From positions 124,001 through 188,000 of the forward strand of contig CAWGKA010000005.1 in the NCBI GenBank assembly GCA_963823045.1: DNA of 64,000 nt, given 5' to 3'. This stretch comes from JADLGL01 sp963823045. GTDB taxonomy: Bacteria; Pseudomonadota; Alphaproteobacteria; Rhizobiales; Kaistiaceae. How positions within the stretch are numbered: the first letter of the stretch is position 1; every line of letters begins with the position of its first letter. Position numbers and translations under genes: made by a program. Below are positions 26,152-36,419 of the stretch, in pieces. The notes beneath the pieces were generated by a model, which ran no database searches, was not told the origin of the DNA, and was given only the letters and a program-made list of their open reading frames with translations.

Positions 26152-28104
26152 ATGAACTCCCTTCTCCCGCGTACAAGCCTGGCGGCGGTCAGTGCGCTAG
26201 CTCTCATCTGCGCCATGACAAGCGCGCGTGCTCAGGCGGTGCCGACCGGGACTGCGGCCGGTTACGCCCTTCTCGCCGGGACCACTATTACGAACACCGG
26301 CCCCAGCGTGATCACCGGCAATGTCGGCCTCGCCCCGGGTACCGCCATTACCGGCTTCACCGTTTCCGGACCTCCAGGCCCAGGCTTGGTGATCGGAGAG
26401 GTTCATGCGGCCGACGCTATCGCCATCCAAGCCAAGTCCGACCTTGTTATCGCCTATGAATATCTGGCGGGACAACCGACGACGGTGAACCTCACCGGAC
26501 AGGATCTCGGCGGTCTGGTGCTGACTGCGGGCGTGTACAATTTCGACACCTCCGCCGGCATGAACGGAACTCTGACGCTGGATGCGCAGGGCAATCCCAA
26601 TGCCGTCTTCATCATTGATATCGGCAGCACGCTGACCACGGCCAGCGGATCGGATGTCGTGCTCATCAACGGAGCACAGGCGGGCAACGTCTTCTTCCGC
26701 GTTGGCAGCTCGGCGACGCTGGGCACCAATTCGTCCTTCAACGGAACAATCGTCGCATTGACCAGCATTACCCTGACCACGGGGGCGGATATAACCTGTG
26801 GTGCGGCCTGGGCGCGCAATGGTGCGGTGACGCTCGACACCAACACGATCACTGTCTGTCCGCTCGTCACAGCGACGATCACTGATGTGTTGGGGCCCGA
26901 CCTCACGGAAAACCAGATGGAGGTCGCTGACGCGATTGACGCCATCATCGAAGCCGGCGATCTGCCCGCCGAGTTTGGGGTATTGCTTGCCTTCCTGACA
27001 CCCGAGCAACTGGCGTTCGTCGCCATGGAGTTGACGGGAGAAGCGGGGACGGCGGTTGCTCCCGCAGGCATGGCCGCGATGGACCAGTTCCTGGCGACTG
27101 TCATGAACCCCTATCGCAGCCAGCGGGTTATTCCGCCGACGCCGATCGCGCCGGCCCCTGCGAACAACAATACCGTCATGACGATGGGCTATGCCGAAGT
27201 GCCCTCTGACCCGGCTGCCTATTCGGCCTTCGCGCAAATGGACGCAATGATCCCCGATCCTCGCGGCCTTTATGTTTGGGCGGACGGCTTCGGCGGGATC
27301 GGCCACGCTGATGGCGATCCCATGGCCGGATCGCATGACCGCTTCGCCCACAACTATGGCTTCGTCGTTGGGATAGACGATGTGCTTTCGCCACAGGCGA
27401 CAGTCGGGTTGGCCCTTGGCGTCGGGAAGACCGGCTTTCAGCTGTCGGACGGACTTGGCGGCGGTCATAGCATAACCGTGCAAGCGGCCGCTCACGCCCG
27501 CATGGAATTCGGCCAGAGCTATCTTTCGGCCGGGATCGCATATGCGTGGAGCGCCGTAACAACCGACCGCACGGTGACCGGTATCGGAACCACCCGATTG
27601 ATCGGGCAGTACCAAGCTCACAATGTCGGCGGTCAAATTGAGGCGGGCTACCGGCTGGGCGACGACCGCGCCTCGATCACCCCATATGGCGCAGTCGGTG
27701 TTCAGGCCTTCTTCACGCCAGCCTACACCGAAACAGCTGTCAGCGGTGCGCCTGCCTTCGCGCTTGTCTTTGACCCTCACACGACAATCGCCGTTCGGAC
27801 AGAACTCGGCGCCAGCGTGGCGCGCACGTTCGATCTCGGCGACAGCGCGAGCCTGACGCTGCAGAGTCGTGTCGCCTGGGTTCACGAGTATTGGTCGAGC
27901 ACGACAATGACGGCGGCATTCGCGACCATGCCGGGCGCGACCTTCACGGTCGAGGGCGCCGCCCCTCCGCCGAATTCCTTCCTGTACTCCCTCGCAGCCT
28001 CGGCCAATTTCGGAAGCTTCGCGATCGGTGCTTCATTCGATGGCGAAGTCGCGCGCGGCTCGCGCAGCTACGCCGGGTCGGTGCGGCTCAGCTTCGCCTG
28101 GTAG
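26152..28104 (+). CDS. DUF3494 ice-binding-like domain fused to an autotransporter barrel
   Basis: A 650-residue surface protein. Residues 1-27 are a signal peptide ending SARA-Q. Residues ~30-240 match the DUF3494 ice-binding/adhesin fold: AAGYALLAGTTITNTGPSVI, GNVGLAPGTAITGF, VNLTGQDLGGLVLTAGVYNF, GTLTLDAQGNPNAVFI, GAQAGNVFFRVGSSATLGT and NGAVTLDTNTI. A helical linker (~250-330, ENQMEVADAIDAIIEAG) is typical of the segment before autotransporter barrels. Residues ~375-650 form the barrel, ending in VRLSFAW with the terminal aromatic. The domain would be displayed on the outer membrane. The gene stands alone behind an AT-rich promoter. Ice binding itself is inferred; DUF3494 domains can also act as adhesins. 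Confidence 0.85.
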   Translation: MNSLLPRTSLAAVSALALICAMTSARAQAVPTGTAAGYALLAGTTITNTGPSVITGNVGLAPGTAITGFTVSGPPGPGLVIGEVHAADAIAIQAKSDLVIAYEYLAGQPTTVNLTGQDLGGLVLTAGVYNFDTSAGMNGTLTLDAQGNPNAVFIIDIGSTLTTASGSDVVLINGAQAGNVFFRVGSSATLGTNSSFNGTIVALTSITLTTGADITCGAAWARNGAVTLDTNTITVCPLVTATITDVLGPDLTENQMEVADAIDAIIEAGDLPAEFGVLLAFLTPEQLAFVAMELTGEAGTAVAPAGMAAMDQFLATVMNPYRSQRVIPPTPIAPAPANNNTVMTMGYAEVPSDPAAYSAFAQMDAMIPDPRGLYVWADGFGGIGHADGDPMAGSHDRFAHNYGFVVGIDDVLSPQATVGLALGVGKTGFQLSDGLGGGHSITVQAAAHARMEFGQSYLSAGIAYAWSAVTTDRTVTGIGTTRLIGQYQAHNVGGQIEAGYRLGDDRASITPYGAVGVQAFFTPAYTETAVSGAPAFALVFDPHTTIAVRTELGASVARTFDLGDSASLTLQSRVAWVHEYWSSTTMTAAFATMPGATFTVEGAAPPPNSFLYSLAASANFGSFAIGASFDGEVARGSRSYAGSVRLSFAW

Positions 28105-28346
28105 GATCTGCGCGGAGACGCGGCCGTACTCAAGGACCCCTACGCACCCGACGGTTCAAGCCGATAATGCCTTCAGGTAGCGGTACACTGGAAGGATTTT
28201 GTATGGTCCCGATGCCGTCGAGTTGGATCACTTAGGCGTCGAAAGAATCGAGCGCCGAATTGCATCGGTAGCCATGGCCTGGGCGACATCTGGGAGAAGC
28301 GCGGGCCGAGCGACAGGAAACGCCCGGCCTCTTGGCGTGACCGAAG

Positions 28347-29030
28347 CTACTCGTGTTCAGGTCTGAGCGCAGGCGCTTCGTGGAGAACCAAGTTCAACAA
28401 GGAACGATGGACCTCGATCTTGCCATTGTAATCAATCAGACCCAGCCGCCGAAATTTGTTCATGAAGAAGTTGATGCGTGATCGCGTCGTGCCGACCAAC
28501 TCTGCCAACGTCTCCTGGCTGATCTTCGCCAAGACCGGTTCCGGTTCGCTTTCTTTGCCGTAATTTGCAAGAAGCAGCAGCGCCCGTGCCAAGCGTTTCT
28601 CACTCGAGTTGAACAACTGATCGACTAAGTCGGCTTGAATATCGCCGCTGCGGGCCAAAAGATATCCAATAAAAAACTCAGCAAAGATCGGCTCCGCGTG
28701 AATTATCCTTTTAAACTCGGCCTTATTTACTTGCACCACTGAACAGTCCGTCAAGGCCGTTGCAGTTGACAACCGCAGCGTTTCGCCGTCTGCGCATCTT
28801 TCTCCAAAGAAGTCGTCGGCGCCAAGAATAGCAACCACCGCATCCTTGCCGCTTTCGGAAGTCACGGTGAGCTTGACCTGCCCGGCCAAAACAAAAAATA
28901 CTGTTACGGCCAGATCGCCCTGATGATAGACGACTCCATTTCTGTCATATTTTGCTGTCGTTATTCCGACGGTCCCTTCCAAGAGAAAGTCCCGTATACT
29001 AAACGGCGGTGTTCTACTTTTTTGCACCAT
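28347..29030 (-). CDS. Crp/Fnr-family transcription regulator
   Basis: A 227-residue regulator. The N-terminal cNMP-binding fold (YDRNGVVYHQGDLAVTVFFVLAGQVKLTV, GADDFFGERC) is followed by the dimer helix and a C-terminal winged helix with the Crp HTH (ISQETLAELVGTTRSRINFFMNKFRRLGLI). There are no Fnr-type cysteines at the N-terminus, so it is not an iron-sulfur sensor. It is divergent from the REC-PAS-GGDEF-EAL gene across 200 bases and may control it, the neighbouring adhesin gene, or both. Confidence 0.85.
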   Translation of the reverse strand: MVQKSRTPPFSIRDFLLEGTVGITTAKYDRNGVVYHQGDLAVTVFFVLAGQVKLTVTSESGKDAVVAILGADDFFGERCADGETLRLSTATALTDCSVVQVNKAEFKRIIHAEPIFAEFFIGYLLARSGDIQADLVDQLFNSSEKRLARALLLLANYGKESEPEPVLAKISQETLAELVGTTRSRINFFMNKFRRLGLIDYNGKIEVHRSLLNLVLHEAPALRPEHE

Positions 29031-29232
29031 CGCGCTAGCCTCGCCTTAGTATCCGCATCAATCGCCAGTGACTGCATTGCACGTTTAGGCGCCCGCCTCC
29101 GGCGCACTACATGGCGGCCACTTCTTTGAATGAGCGGTCAATCTCCCCTAGTGACAAATTTAACCATCCGACCCGATTCAAATCAAGATTGTTCAATATT
29201 GACCACTCCACCGGAGCGTTCAATTGCATTGA

Positions 29233-31428
29233 TTGTGCACCTTCACGTTCCACACGCAGGCTCTTACCTTGACCGGCCATCGTCACGCCCAAGCCCGTGA
29301 AATTCTTTTCATCGGTCGCGCTCGCGCTGATTTCGATGCCATCGCGCTTCGCTTGTCGCGGGAGAGGCCGACCGTTGCCCATACGCATTGGGAGTATACG
29401 CTCCCGGCGGCGCTGCTGGCCATCGGGAAGAAGCGCTTCGACGCAATCCTTCTGGATGTGTCCCCGCCGGATGGGCGGGGGCTCGACATCCTTGAGGCCG
29501 TTCAGGCGGCGGCGCCGAGCGCCCCCATCTTGGTCATCGCTGACGCGGAATCCGAATCCGTGGCGAAAGCTGCGCTCAAGGGCGGCGCCTGCGACTACCT
29601 GATCAAAGGACGGCTTGAGACGCGCCCCCTGGCGCACGCACTGGAGCAAATCATCGAGCGAAAATCGATGGATGAAACATTGTTCGCTGAAAAGGAGCGG
29701 GCCGAAGTTACTCTGAACTCGATCGGCGACGCGGTGTTGTGCACCGACAATACGGGGCGCGTCACCTATCTCAATCTGGTCGCCGAAAGGATGACCGGCT
29801 GGTCGCGCGAAGACGCGGCGGGACACCCGGCCAGCGAGATATTCCATGTCATCGACGGCGCCACGCGAGAGCGAATTCGCGACCCCCTTGAACTCGCCAT
29901 CCGCGACAATGAGCCGATGGGACTGGCAGCCCAATCCATCCTGATCCGCGCCGACGGTTTCGAGTCGGCGATCGAGGATTCAGTCGCCCCCATTCACGAC
30001 CGCAGCGGAAAGGTGACGGGCGCAGTTGTGGTCTTCCACGACGTGAGTGAAGCGCGCGCCGTGGCGCTGAAAATGTCTCACTTGGCTCAGTACGACTATC
30101 TCACGGATCTGCCCAATCGGATGCTGTTCGGCGATCGTGTCTCGCAAGCAATTGCTCTCGGCCGACGTCATCAACGGCGGCTCGCCGTCCTGTTCCTCGA
30201 CTGTGACAACTTCAAGCGGATCAACGACACCCTCGGCCACAACGTCGGTGATTTCTTGCTGCAGTCGTTCGCCAAGCGGCTCGTGTCGGCGGTACGCAGC
30301 TCTGACACGGTCAGCCGCGTGGGCGGCGACGAGTTCGTCATCCTTCTGTCGGAATTGGAGAGCGTCAAAGACGCCGCGCTGTGCGCCCGAAAGATTCTGC
30401 GCGCGCTAGCCACGCCGCACCGCATCGGGCAGCACCAACTGCAGTTGACGGCGAGCATTGGCCTCGCAGTCTATCCGACCGACGCCCGCAATCCCGAAGC
30501 GCTGGTTAAGTGTGCCGACTTGGCCCTCTACGACGCCAAGGCAAGAGGTGGCAACAATTGTCGGTCATACCGCCCGAGTTTGACAGCCCGCGCGACCAAG
30601 CGGCAATCGGTCGAGGGCAGCCTTCTGGGTGCCTTGGAGCGGGAAGAGTTCTGCCTCTACTACCAGCCACGGGTGAGCCTTGAGACAGGAGCGATCGGCG
30701 GCGTCGAAGCGCTGATTCGCTGGAAACATCCCGAGCGCGGCCTCATCCCTCCCGAGGAGTTCGTGCCGATCGCCGAGGAATCCGGATTGATCGTCCCGAT
30801 CGGGCGATGGGTGTTGCAGGAGGCGTGTCGACAGGCAATGAAATGGCGTGCTAGCGGGGCGGGAATCGTGCCGGTCGCGGTCAATGTCTCGGCCGTCGAA
30901 CTCCGTGCCACCGGCTTCTTGGAAGGCGTCACCAAACTCTTCGCCAAATATCCCATCGGCACACTCGAGATGGAGCTGACCGAGAGTGTTCTTCTGGAAG
31001 ACACAGAGGTCGTCGGCGAAACGTTTCGGACCCTGACCGATCTCGGCGTTGTACTGACGCTCGATGACTTCGGGACTGGGTTTTCGAGTTTGAGCTACCT
31101 GAGGCGCTTTCCTTTCAACGGCTTGAAGATCGACCGCTCCTTCGTGCAGGAGATTGCAAGCGACGCGTCCGACAGGGCGCTGGTCGCGGCGGTGATCAGC
31201 ATGGGCAAGAGCCTAGGCAAGGCTGTGGTCGCCGAGGGCATCGAGACTGAGAGTCAGCTCAAGGTCCTCCGCGAACTGGGCTGCGGCGAGGGCCAAGGAT
31301 ACTATTTCTGCCGGCCACTTCGGGCCGACGATTTGGCGACCTATCTCGTTGCTGCCCGGCGCCGGCAGTTGCAGGATGAGGGGATCGATTCCGCCCCTCG
31401 TGCACGCGCCGCAAACGCCAATGCGTGA
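29233..31428 (+). CDS. REC-PAS-GGDEF-EAL cyclic-di-GMP enzyme
   Basis: A 731-residue protein. Residues ~20-140 are a receiver-like domain (FDAILLDVSPPDGRGLDILE with the phospho-Asp; CDYLIKG). PAS is at ~150-270 (NSIGDAVLCTDNTGRVTYLN, GWSREDAAGHPASEIF). GGDEF at ~285-440 is intact (VSRVGGDEFVILLS), as is EAL at ~455-705 (GGVEALIRWKHPERG, NVSAVELR, ELTES, LDDFGTGFSSLSYL, KIDRSF, AEGIE). Both cyclase and phosphodiesterase residues are present, so it may switch. The start is uncertain: the GTG at 29233 is the first in frame, and the first 20 residues are not conserved-looking. Confidence 0.88.
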   Translation: MCTFTFHTQALTLTGHRHAQAREILFIGRARADFDAIALRLSRERPTVAHTHWEYTLPAALLAIGKKRFDAILLDVSPPDGRGLDILEAVQAAAPSAPILVIADAESESVAKAALKGGACDYLIKGRLETRPLAHALEQIIERKSMDETLFAEKERAEVTLNSIGDAVLCTDNTGRVTYLNLVAERMTGWSREDAAGHPASEIFHVIDGATRERIRDPLELAIRDNEPMGLAAQSILIRADGFESAIEDSVAPIHDRSGKVTGAVVVFHDVSEARAVALKMSHLAQYDYLTDLPNRMLFGDRVSQAIALGRRHQRRLAVLFLDCDNFKRINDTLGHNVGDFLLQSFAKRLVSAVRSSDTVSRVGGDEFVILLSELESVKDAALCARKILRALATPHRIGQHQLQLTASIGLAVYPTDARNPEALVKCADLALYDAKARGGNNCRSYRPSLTARATKRQSVEGSLLGALEREEFCLYYQPRVSLETGAIGGVEALIRWKHPERGLIPPEEFVPIAEESGLIVPIGRWVLQEACRQAMKWRASGAGIVPVAVNVSAVELRATGFLEGVTKLFAKYPIGTLEMELTESVLLEDTEVVGETFRTLTDLGVVLTLDDFGTGFSSLSYLRRFPFNGLKIDRSFVQEIASDASDRALVAAVISMGKSLGKAVVAEGIETESQLKVLRELGCGEGQGYYFCRPLRADDLATYLVAARRRQLQDEGIDSAPRARAANANA

Positions 31429-31483
31429 ACTGAACAGCTCGGCGTTTCGCGAGCTCGGACAACGGCGCCTACCCGCCTCCAGC

Positions 31484-32892
31484 ATGGAGGACGCGGTGGC
31501 CGGATCATAAGCCGGCGCTCCGACCAGACATTCCGCCTGAAGGACATGGGCGCGTCATCATAGCGATTGACGATACCGCCGAGCGATCCGCGCTCGCCCG
31601 CGAGCTGCGCGACGATCGCGCCCTGATAGTCGAAGCAGGCAGCCAGCTGGGACGCCCTCAAGGCGTTGCTCGACGAATTCGCCTTCGACGTGATCCTGCT
31701 CTCCGACGCGCTGTCGGACCGGTCGGGCGTCGAGACCAACAACCTCGTCAAATCCTTCTATCGCGATCCACCAGCGACGATCCTTATCGGCCCCAGTGAT
31801 GTGCGCGCTGCGATCAAGGCATATCGCTGCGGCTTTGCGGACTATCTGACCGAAGAGGCCAGGGTTGGCCAAGTGATCCGCGATGCGGTGGCACGCGCCG
31901 AAAGATCTGTCCATCAGCGACGCGAGGAAAATGCGCATACCGAGCTACTTGAGCTGCTCGCGCAGCGGGACAGTCTGACGGGCCTCGCAAACCGGAATTC
32001 TGTCGAGGAGCGCCTCGACCAGCTCATGCACATCAAGGCGCGTTACGGCAGCCCGTTTGCCATCATCCTCATCCGCTTCAACGAGTATGAGCAAATCTGC
32101 GGCGGCTTCGGATACCACGTCGGTGATCACGCCCTCCTTGCTTTTGCCAGGAGGCTGGCCGACCAGTCGCGGGCCGCCAACACGCTCGCTCGCCTGACCA
32201 GCGATACGTTTGTCTACCTGGTGGATCACGATGTCAGCCAGGATGGAATCACCGGAGCGTGTCGCAGGCTGAGCGGCGCAATGTCTTTTTCGCTGAATCT
32301 CGATGATGTGGGCCTGTCGATCACCGCAGCGATTGGCCCGGCTTTCTTCCCTGGCGACGGGCAAACGGTGGAAGAACTGATCAACGCGGCAGAATTGAAA
32401 TTCAGCAAGGACTGGGGTGTCGATCTCAGTGCGGCCGAGCTTCCTGGCGGCGGCATCCATGTGGCGGCCAGGCCGGCATCGGCTACCAGTAGCGACCGAG
32501 GTCCACCCCAACGACATGCCGGCTCGCGCGCGGTTCGTGGCAAAGCATTCGGCAAGGCGAGAAACGACGAAAAGGGGCCGCCGCCTCCGAACGAGCCAAC
32601 CGCCGGAACGCCGGCGCTGGCCGGTCGGACCACCAACAGGAGGCAGCATATACGACACCGGACCTTGAAACGCGGCCAGCTCGTCGTCAGCGATGGAAGC
32701 AGCACCGTCGATTGCATCATCCGCGACGTGTCGATGGGCGGCGCTCGCGTTGCCGTCGAAGGCCAGTTCTTGGTCCCCGACAGAATGGAACTCTTCATCC
32801 CAGACGGTGATCGCCGCCGCCCGGTGGAGAAACGGTGGCAGCGAGACGACCAACTGGGTCTGATGTTCCTCGACCTCGGCGAAGATCGCTGA
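31484..32892 (+). pseudogene. REC - degenerate GGDEF - PilZ protein, frameshifted N-terminus
   Basis: The frame open from 31666 to 32892 encodes half a receiver domain (FDVILLSDALSDRSGVETNN), a diguanylate-cyclase fold whose signature is lost (LARLTSDTFVYLVD in place of RxGGDEF), a Pro-rich linker, and a PilZ domain with both cyclic-di-GMP motifs (RRQHIRHR and DVSMGGARV). The start of the receiver (RVIIAIDDTAERSALARELRDD) lies in another frame at ~31550-31640, and a plausible ATG at 31484 in a third, so two indels separate it from a full gene. If repaired it would be a non-catalytic c-di-GMP receptor. It follows the REC-PAS-GGDEF-EAL gene by about 55 bases, probably one operon. Confidence 0.7.
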
Positions 32893-33419
32893 GCGTGACC
32901 TCAACCGATCCGGCATTTGACGCCCACGTGGGTTGGACAGGGTCCGTGGTCAGAGTTTCTGACACTAGCGTCTTCGGATCATCTAGCTGAATGTTATGCT
33001 GCGTGCCGTTGACGGAACAAGCGGCGGTTCCCGATGGTCAAACCGGCGGAACTCGCCACGAATACTCCCTGGTGAACTCATCGATAACGTTGAGCGTTCG
33101 GTAAGCTCGGCCGTTATGGGCTCCGTCTTGGTCGATGTCATAGGCGCGCCAGGGCCTGCCGACGCACCAGACTTCGCCGAAAAAGAACGCACCGATGCTT
33201 CTGAGCAAAGGCGATCAATTGACTTGTATTAAGATGTTCACCGGCAATTTTGGGGCGAGTTAGCGCTTAGATGATATTGAGCGTCCATCATCGCGACTGG
33301 ACCGATCCCGGGATGCTCGACACTGGCGCAAAGGTCGCTGTCGAAGAAGTGAAGATTATCGTTGTCCGCCCAGTCTGAACTGTATGGATTTGGCTATACA
33401 GCTGATGGAGAGGCTGGTC
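32893..33419. other. Gap with a transposase remnant only
   Basis: Apart from the IS3-type fragment described separately, no gene is supported between the PilZ gene and the dead PAS-GGDEF-EAL gene. Confidence 0.5.
33030..33215 (-). mobile_element. IS3-family transposase (OrfB) remnant
   Basis: In one minus-strand frame the DNA reads GEVWCVGRPWRAYDIDQDGA, then HNGRAYRTLNVIDEFTREYS. This matches the integrase-core segment (second catalytic Asp region, DGRxxRxLNVIDEFTRE) of IS3-family OrfB transposases. A stop follows shortly, and no terminal repeats are evident, so this is a short relic. Confidence 0.65.
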
Positions 33420-35951
33420 ATGAACGAGCCTGCCACGCACAAGGGCGCCAAGCGGTCGAAGTCCCGGCCGGTAGACGTGCTTCCGGTCTTGCCCAATATC
33501 CCGGGCGATCTGTTCTGGGAGATGAACAAGCCAGGAACCGAGTTCGAACAGCACGTGGTCGGCATCATCGTTGTCCGGGCCGACGGCACCATCGGCGACA
33601 TCAACTGATATTTCGCCGGCCTGATTGGTGGCTTGCCGACGGACATGGTCGGCAAGCCGATTCTCGAATTCACTTTGAAGAAAGACGAGAGCAACGTCGC
33701 CGAAGTGATCGGGGATCGTTTGACCGGCAAACGCCGTTTCGTCCAGTTCGAGACTTCGATAATCCAAAAGAGCGGAAAGACCGTCGACATTTTCGTCAAC
33801 GCTTCGGCAGCCATCTTCGAAGGGCAACCTGCCGTGATCGGCGCTGTGATCGACATCAGCGCCCGCAAGCAGATGGAAGCCGCCCTCGCCGCCTCCGAGT
33901 TGAAACTTCAGACCGCACTTTCGAACATGTCGCAGGGCCTCATGATGTTCGATGCAGAGGGCAGGCTGATGTTGTCCAATTCTCGCCACGCCGAGATGTA
34001 TGGACTGCCTAAAGACCAAATCCTTCCGGGCATGACCGTACCGGAGCTTATGGCGCTCGCAGGATTCAAGCTCCGGCGTCCGGGATCTGGACCCCGAGGG
34101 CACGTTCGGTCGGGCTGAGAAAGCCATGCGCGGAGCCGAGGGAGGATCCTATATCCAGAACCTGAGCGACGGCCGGAGCATTGCAGCGACCTATCGGCCG
34201 ATGCCGGGGGGCGGGATCGTCGTGACATTCGAGGACATCAGCCAGCGGCAGAAGGCCGAACAGACCCTCGCCGCTTCCGAGTTGAAACTTCAGACCGCAC
34301 TTTCGAACATGTCGCAAGGCCTCGTCATGCTCGATGCAGAGGGCAGGCTGATGTTGTTCAATTCTCGCTATGCCGAGATTTTCGGGATGCCGCTCGACCA
34401 GATCCTGCCAGGCATGACAATACCGGAACTATGGCGCTCGCAGACTTCGAACACGGGAGTCCGGGATCTGGACCCTGAGGGCACGCTCGCTTATGCGGGG
34501 AGCGTCCTGCGTGGAGACGTGGAAGGAACCTACATCCAGAAGCTAAGCGACGGCCGGAGCCTTACAAACGCAATTCGGCGGATGTCGGACGGCGGGATCG
34601 TCGCGACGTTCGAGGACATCACCGAGAAGCTTTTGGCCGAAGAAGAGATCAGGCATCTGGCGCACTATGACGCGCTGACCAATCTGCCAAACCGCGTTGC
34701 CTTCTACGATCAGATGGACACCATCATGAGGCATCTGCGCCGCGCCGAATCCATCGGGGTGTTGAGTCTGGACCTCGACCACTTCAAGGCCGTCAACGAT
34801 ACGCTAGGTCATCCTATTGGCGATCGCTTGCTGCAGGAGGCGGCCCAACGCATGCAAAGCTGCATGCGCGACGGAGACATCGTGGCACGGCTCGGCGGAG
34901 ACGAGTTCGCCATTCTCCAGGTCCCGGTCGAAAAACCGGCGGACGTCACTGCACTCGCGACCCGCCTCATCGAGGTCATCGGGGCTCCCTACGACCTCGA
35001 CAACCGCCTGGTGAGCGTGGGGGTGAGCATCGGTATTGCGCTCGCGCCCAGCGACGGAGATGTGGCCGATACGCTCATCAAGAACGCCGACCTGGCCCTC
35101 TATCGCGCAAAGATCGACGGGGGCGGTATCTACCGCTTCTTCGAAGCCGAAATGGATGCGCGCATGCAGGAGCGGCGCGTCATCGAACTCGATCTGCGCC
35201 GCGCGATCACCAGCGGCGATGAGTTCGAACTGCTCTACCAGCCCATCGTTGATGTCAAGACAGGGAAGATCGGCAGCTGTGAGGCGCTGGTGCGCTGGCA
35301 TCACCCCGAGCGCGGCCTCGTCATGCCAGAGGAATTCATTCCGGTGGCGGAAGCGACGGGGCTGATCGTGCAACTAGGCGAATGGGTTTTGCGGAACGCC
35401 TGTGCAGAAGCCATGCGCTGGCCAAACGACATAGCGGTTGCGGTCAATCTCTCCCCGGCTCAGTTTAAAAGCAAAAACCTCGTTCCGGCGGTCATGAATG
35501 TGCTTGCGGCTTCGGGACTTCCTGTCAGCCGGCTCGAACTCGAGATCACCGAACTGGTGCTGCTGGAGGAAAGCGAGGACGCGTTCGCCGTTTAGAATCG
35601 GCTCCGCGATCTCGGGATCAGGATCGCGATGGACGACTTCGGCACCGGCTATTCTTCCCTTGGCTATCTGCGCAAGTTCCCCTTCAGCACGATCAAGATC
35701 GATCAGTCCTTTATTCGCGATCTGCCCGCAATAAAGACAGTCTTGCAATCATTCGCGCTGTGGTCGGACTGAGCAGAAGCTTGGGCATAAACACCATTGC
35801 CGAGGGCGTGGAGACCGAGGAGCAACTCGCCAGCATCACCTCCGAGGGCTGCACTGAATCCCAAGGCTTCCTCTTCAGCAAGCCTCGCCCGGGCACCGAG
35901 GTCCGGCAGATGCTCCGCGAACAAGCCTCAGCGGCCAGCGCCGCGGCTTGA
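33420..35951 (+). pseudogene. Multi-PAS-GGDEF-EAL protein, multiply inactivated
   Basis: From ATG 33420 (after GAGAGG) the frame reads MNEPATHKGAKRSKSRPVDV up to an in-frame TGA at 33606-33608, then continues in the same frame through a PAS domain. A frameshift near 34070 leads to a second, near-duplicate PAS (ASELKLQTALSNMSQGL twice), a GGDEF (ARLGGDEFAILQ) and an EAL (CEALVRWHHPERG). A premature TAG at 35593-35595 precedes AMDDFGTGYSSLGYL. Another shift near 35740 precedes INTIAEGVETEEQL. The enzyme would otherwise have had intact catalytic motifs. Two in-frame nonsense codons, which are not indels, argue for true decay. Confidence 0.85.
33880..34620 (+). repeat. Intragenic tandem duplication of a PAS-domain segment
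   Basis: The segment starting near 33893 (GAGTTGAAACTTCAGACCGC) recurs at about 34279 with near-identical DNA for over 100 bases and recognisable similarity for about 360, so two adjacent PAS domains arose by recent tandem duplication within the gene. Confidence 0.7.
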
Positions 35952-36419
35952 CCGGCAGCTCCCGGTTCGGCTGAAGCGGCCACAGGCAACTGCGCAAGGA
36001 TGGCCGTTTCGACCCCGAGTTCTGGGGCGCTCCAGTGATCGCATTTCCTTCACTCATTGTTGGTCCGTTTCTGATGCCGCGGACGGCTCTCGACGAGGTG
36101 TTGCGATGTCCGAAATCATGATTAAGCGCATCTACGATCAGCCGACCCCCCCACCACACATGCCAGTACTCCGCTCACCAGCTGATTGAACGATAGTTTT
36201 GTGAGCCCCGCACCAGACGCGGCGTCAACTCAGGAACCATCATCGAATTCAGGCATTGCAGCAATCAGGGTCAGCGTGTCTCGGGCAGAGCAGTGCTATG
36301 GTTCAAGTAACCGCGAGCCGGTAGAGCTCCTTTTACGTTGGCCCGGGTCAGACACAGCAATCGACCTCCCCTTTTCGGCATCTCCGCATTGGGCGGCGGT
36401 TCAAGAAAGGGAGTTAGTC
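35952..36419. other. No supported gene
   Basis: A stretch between the dead GGDEF-EAL gene and the HPF-like gene. A frame open from 36186 in phase with the HPF start has no ribosome site and poor composition; it is likely upstream leader. Confidence 0.4.

Noticed and set aside
26197..27885. A 562-codon minus-strand open frame
   Set aside because: Antisense to the DUF3494-autotransporter gene, with no recognisable motif or ribosome site.
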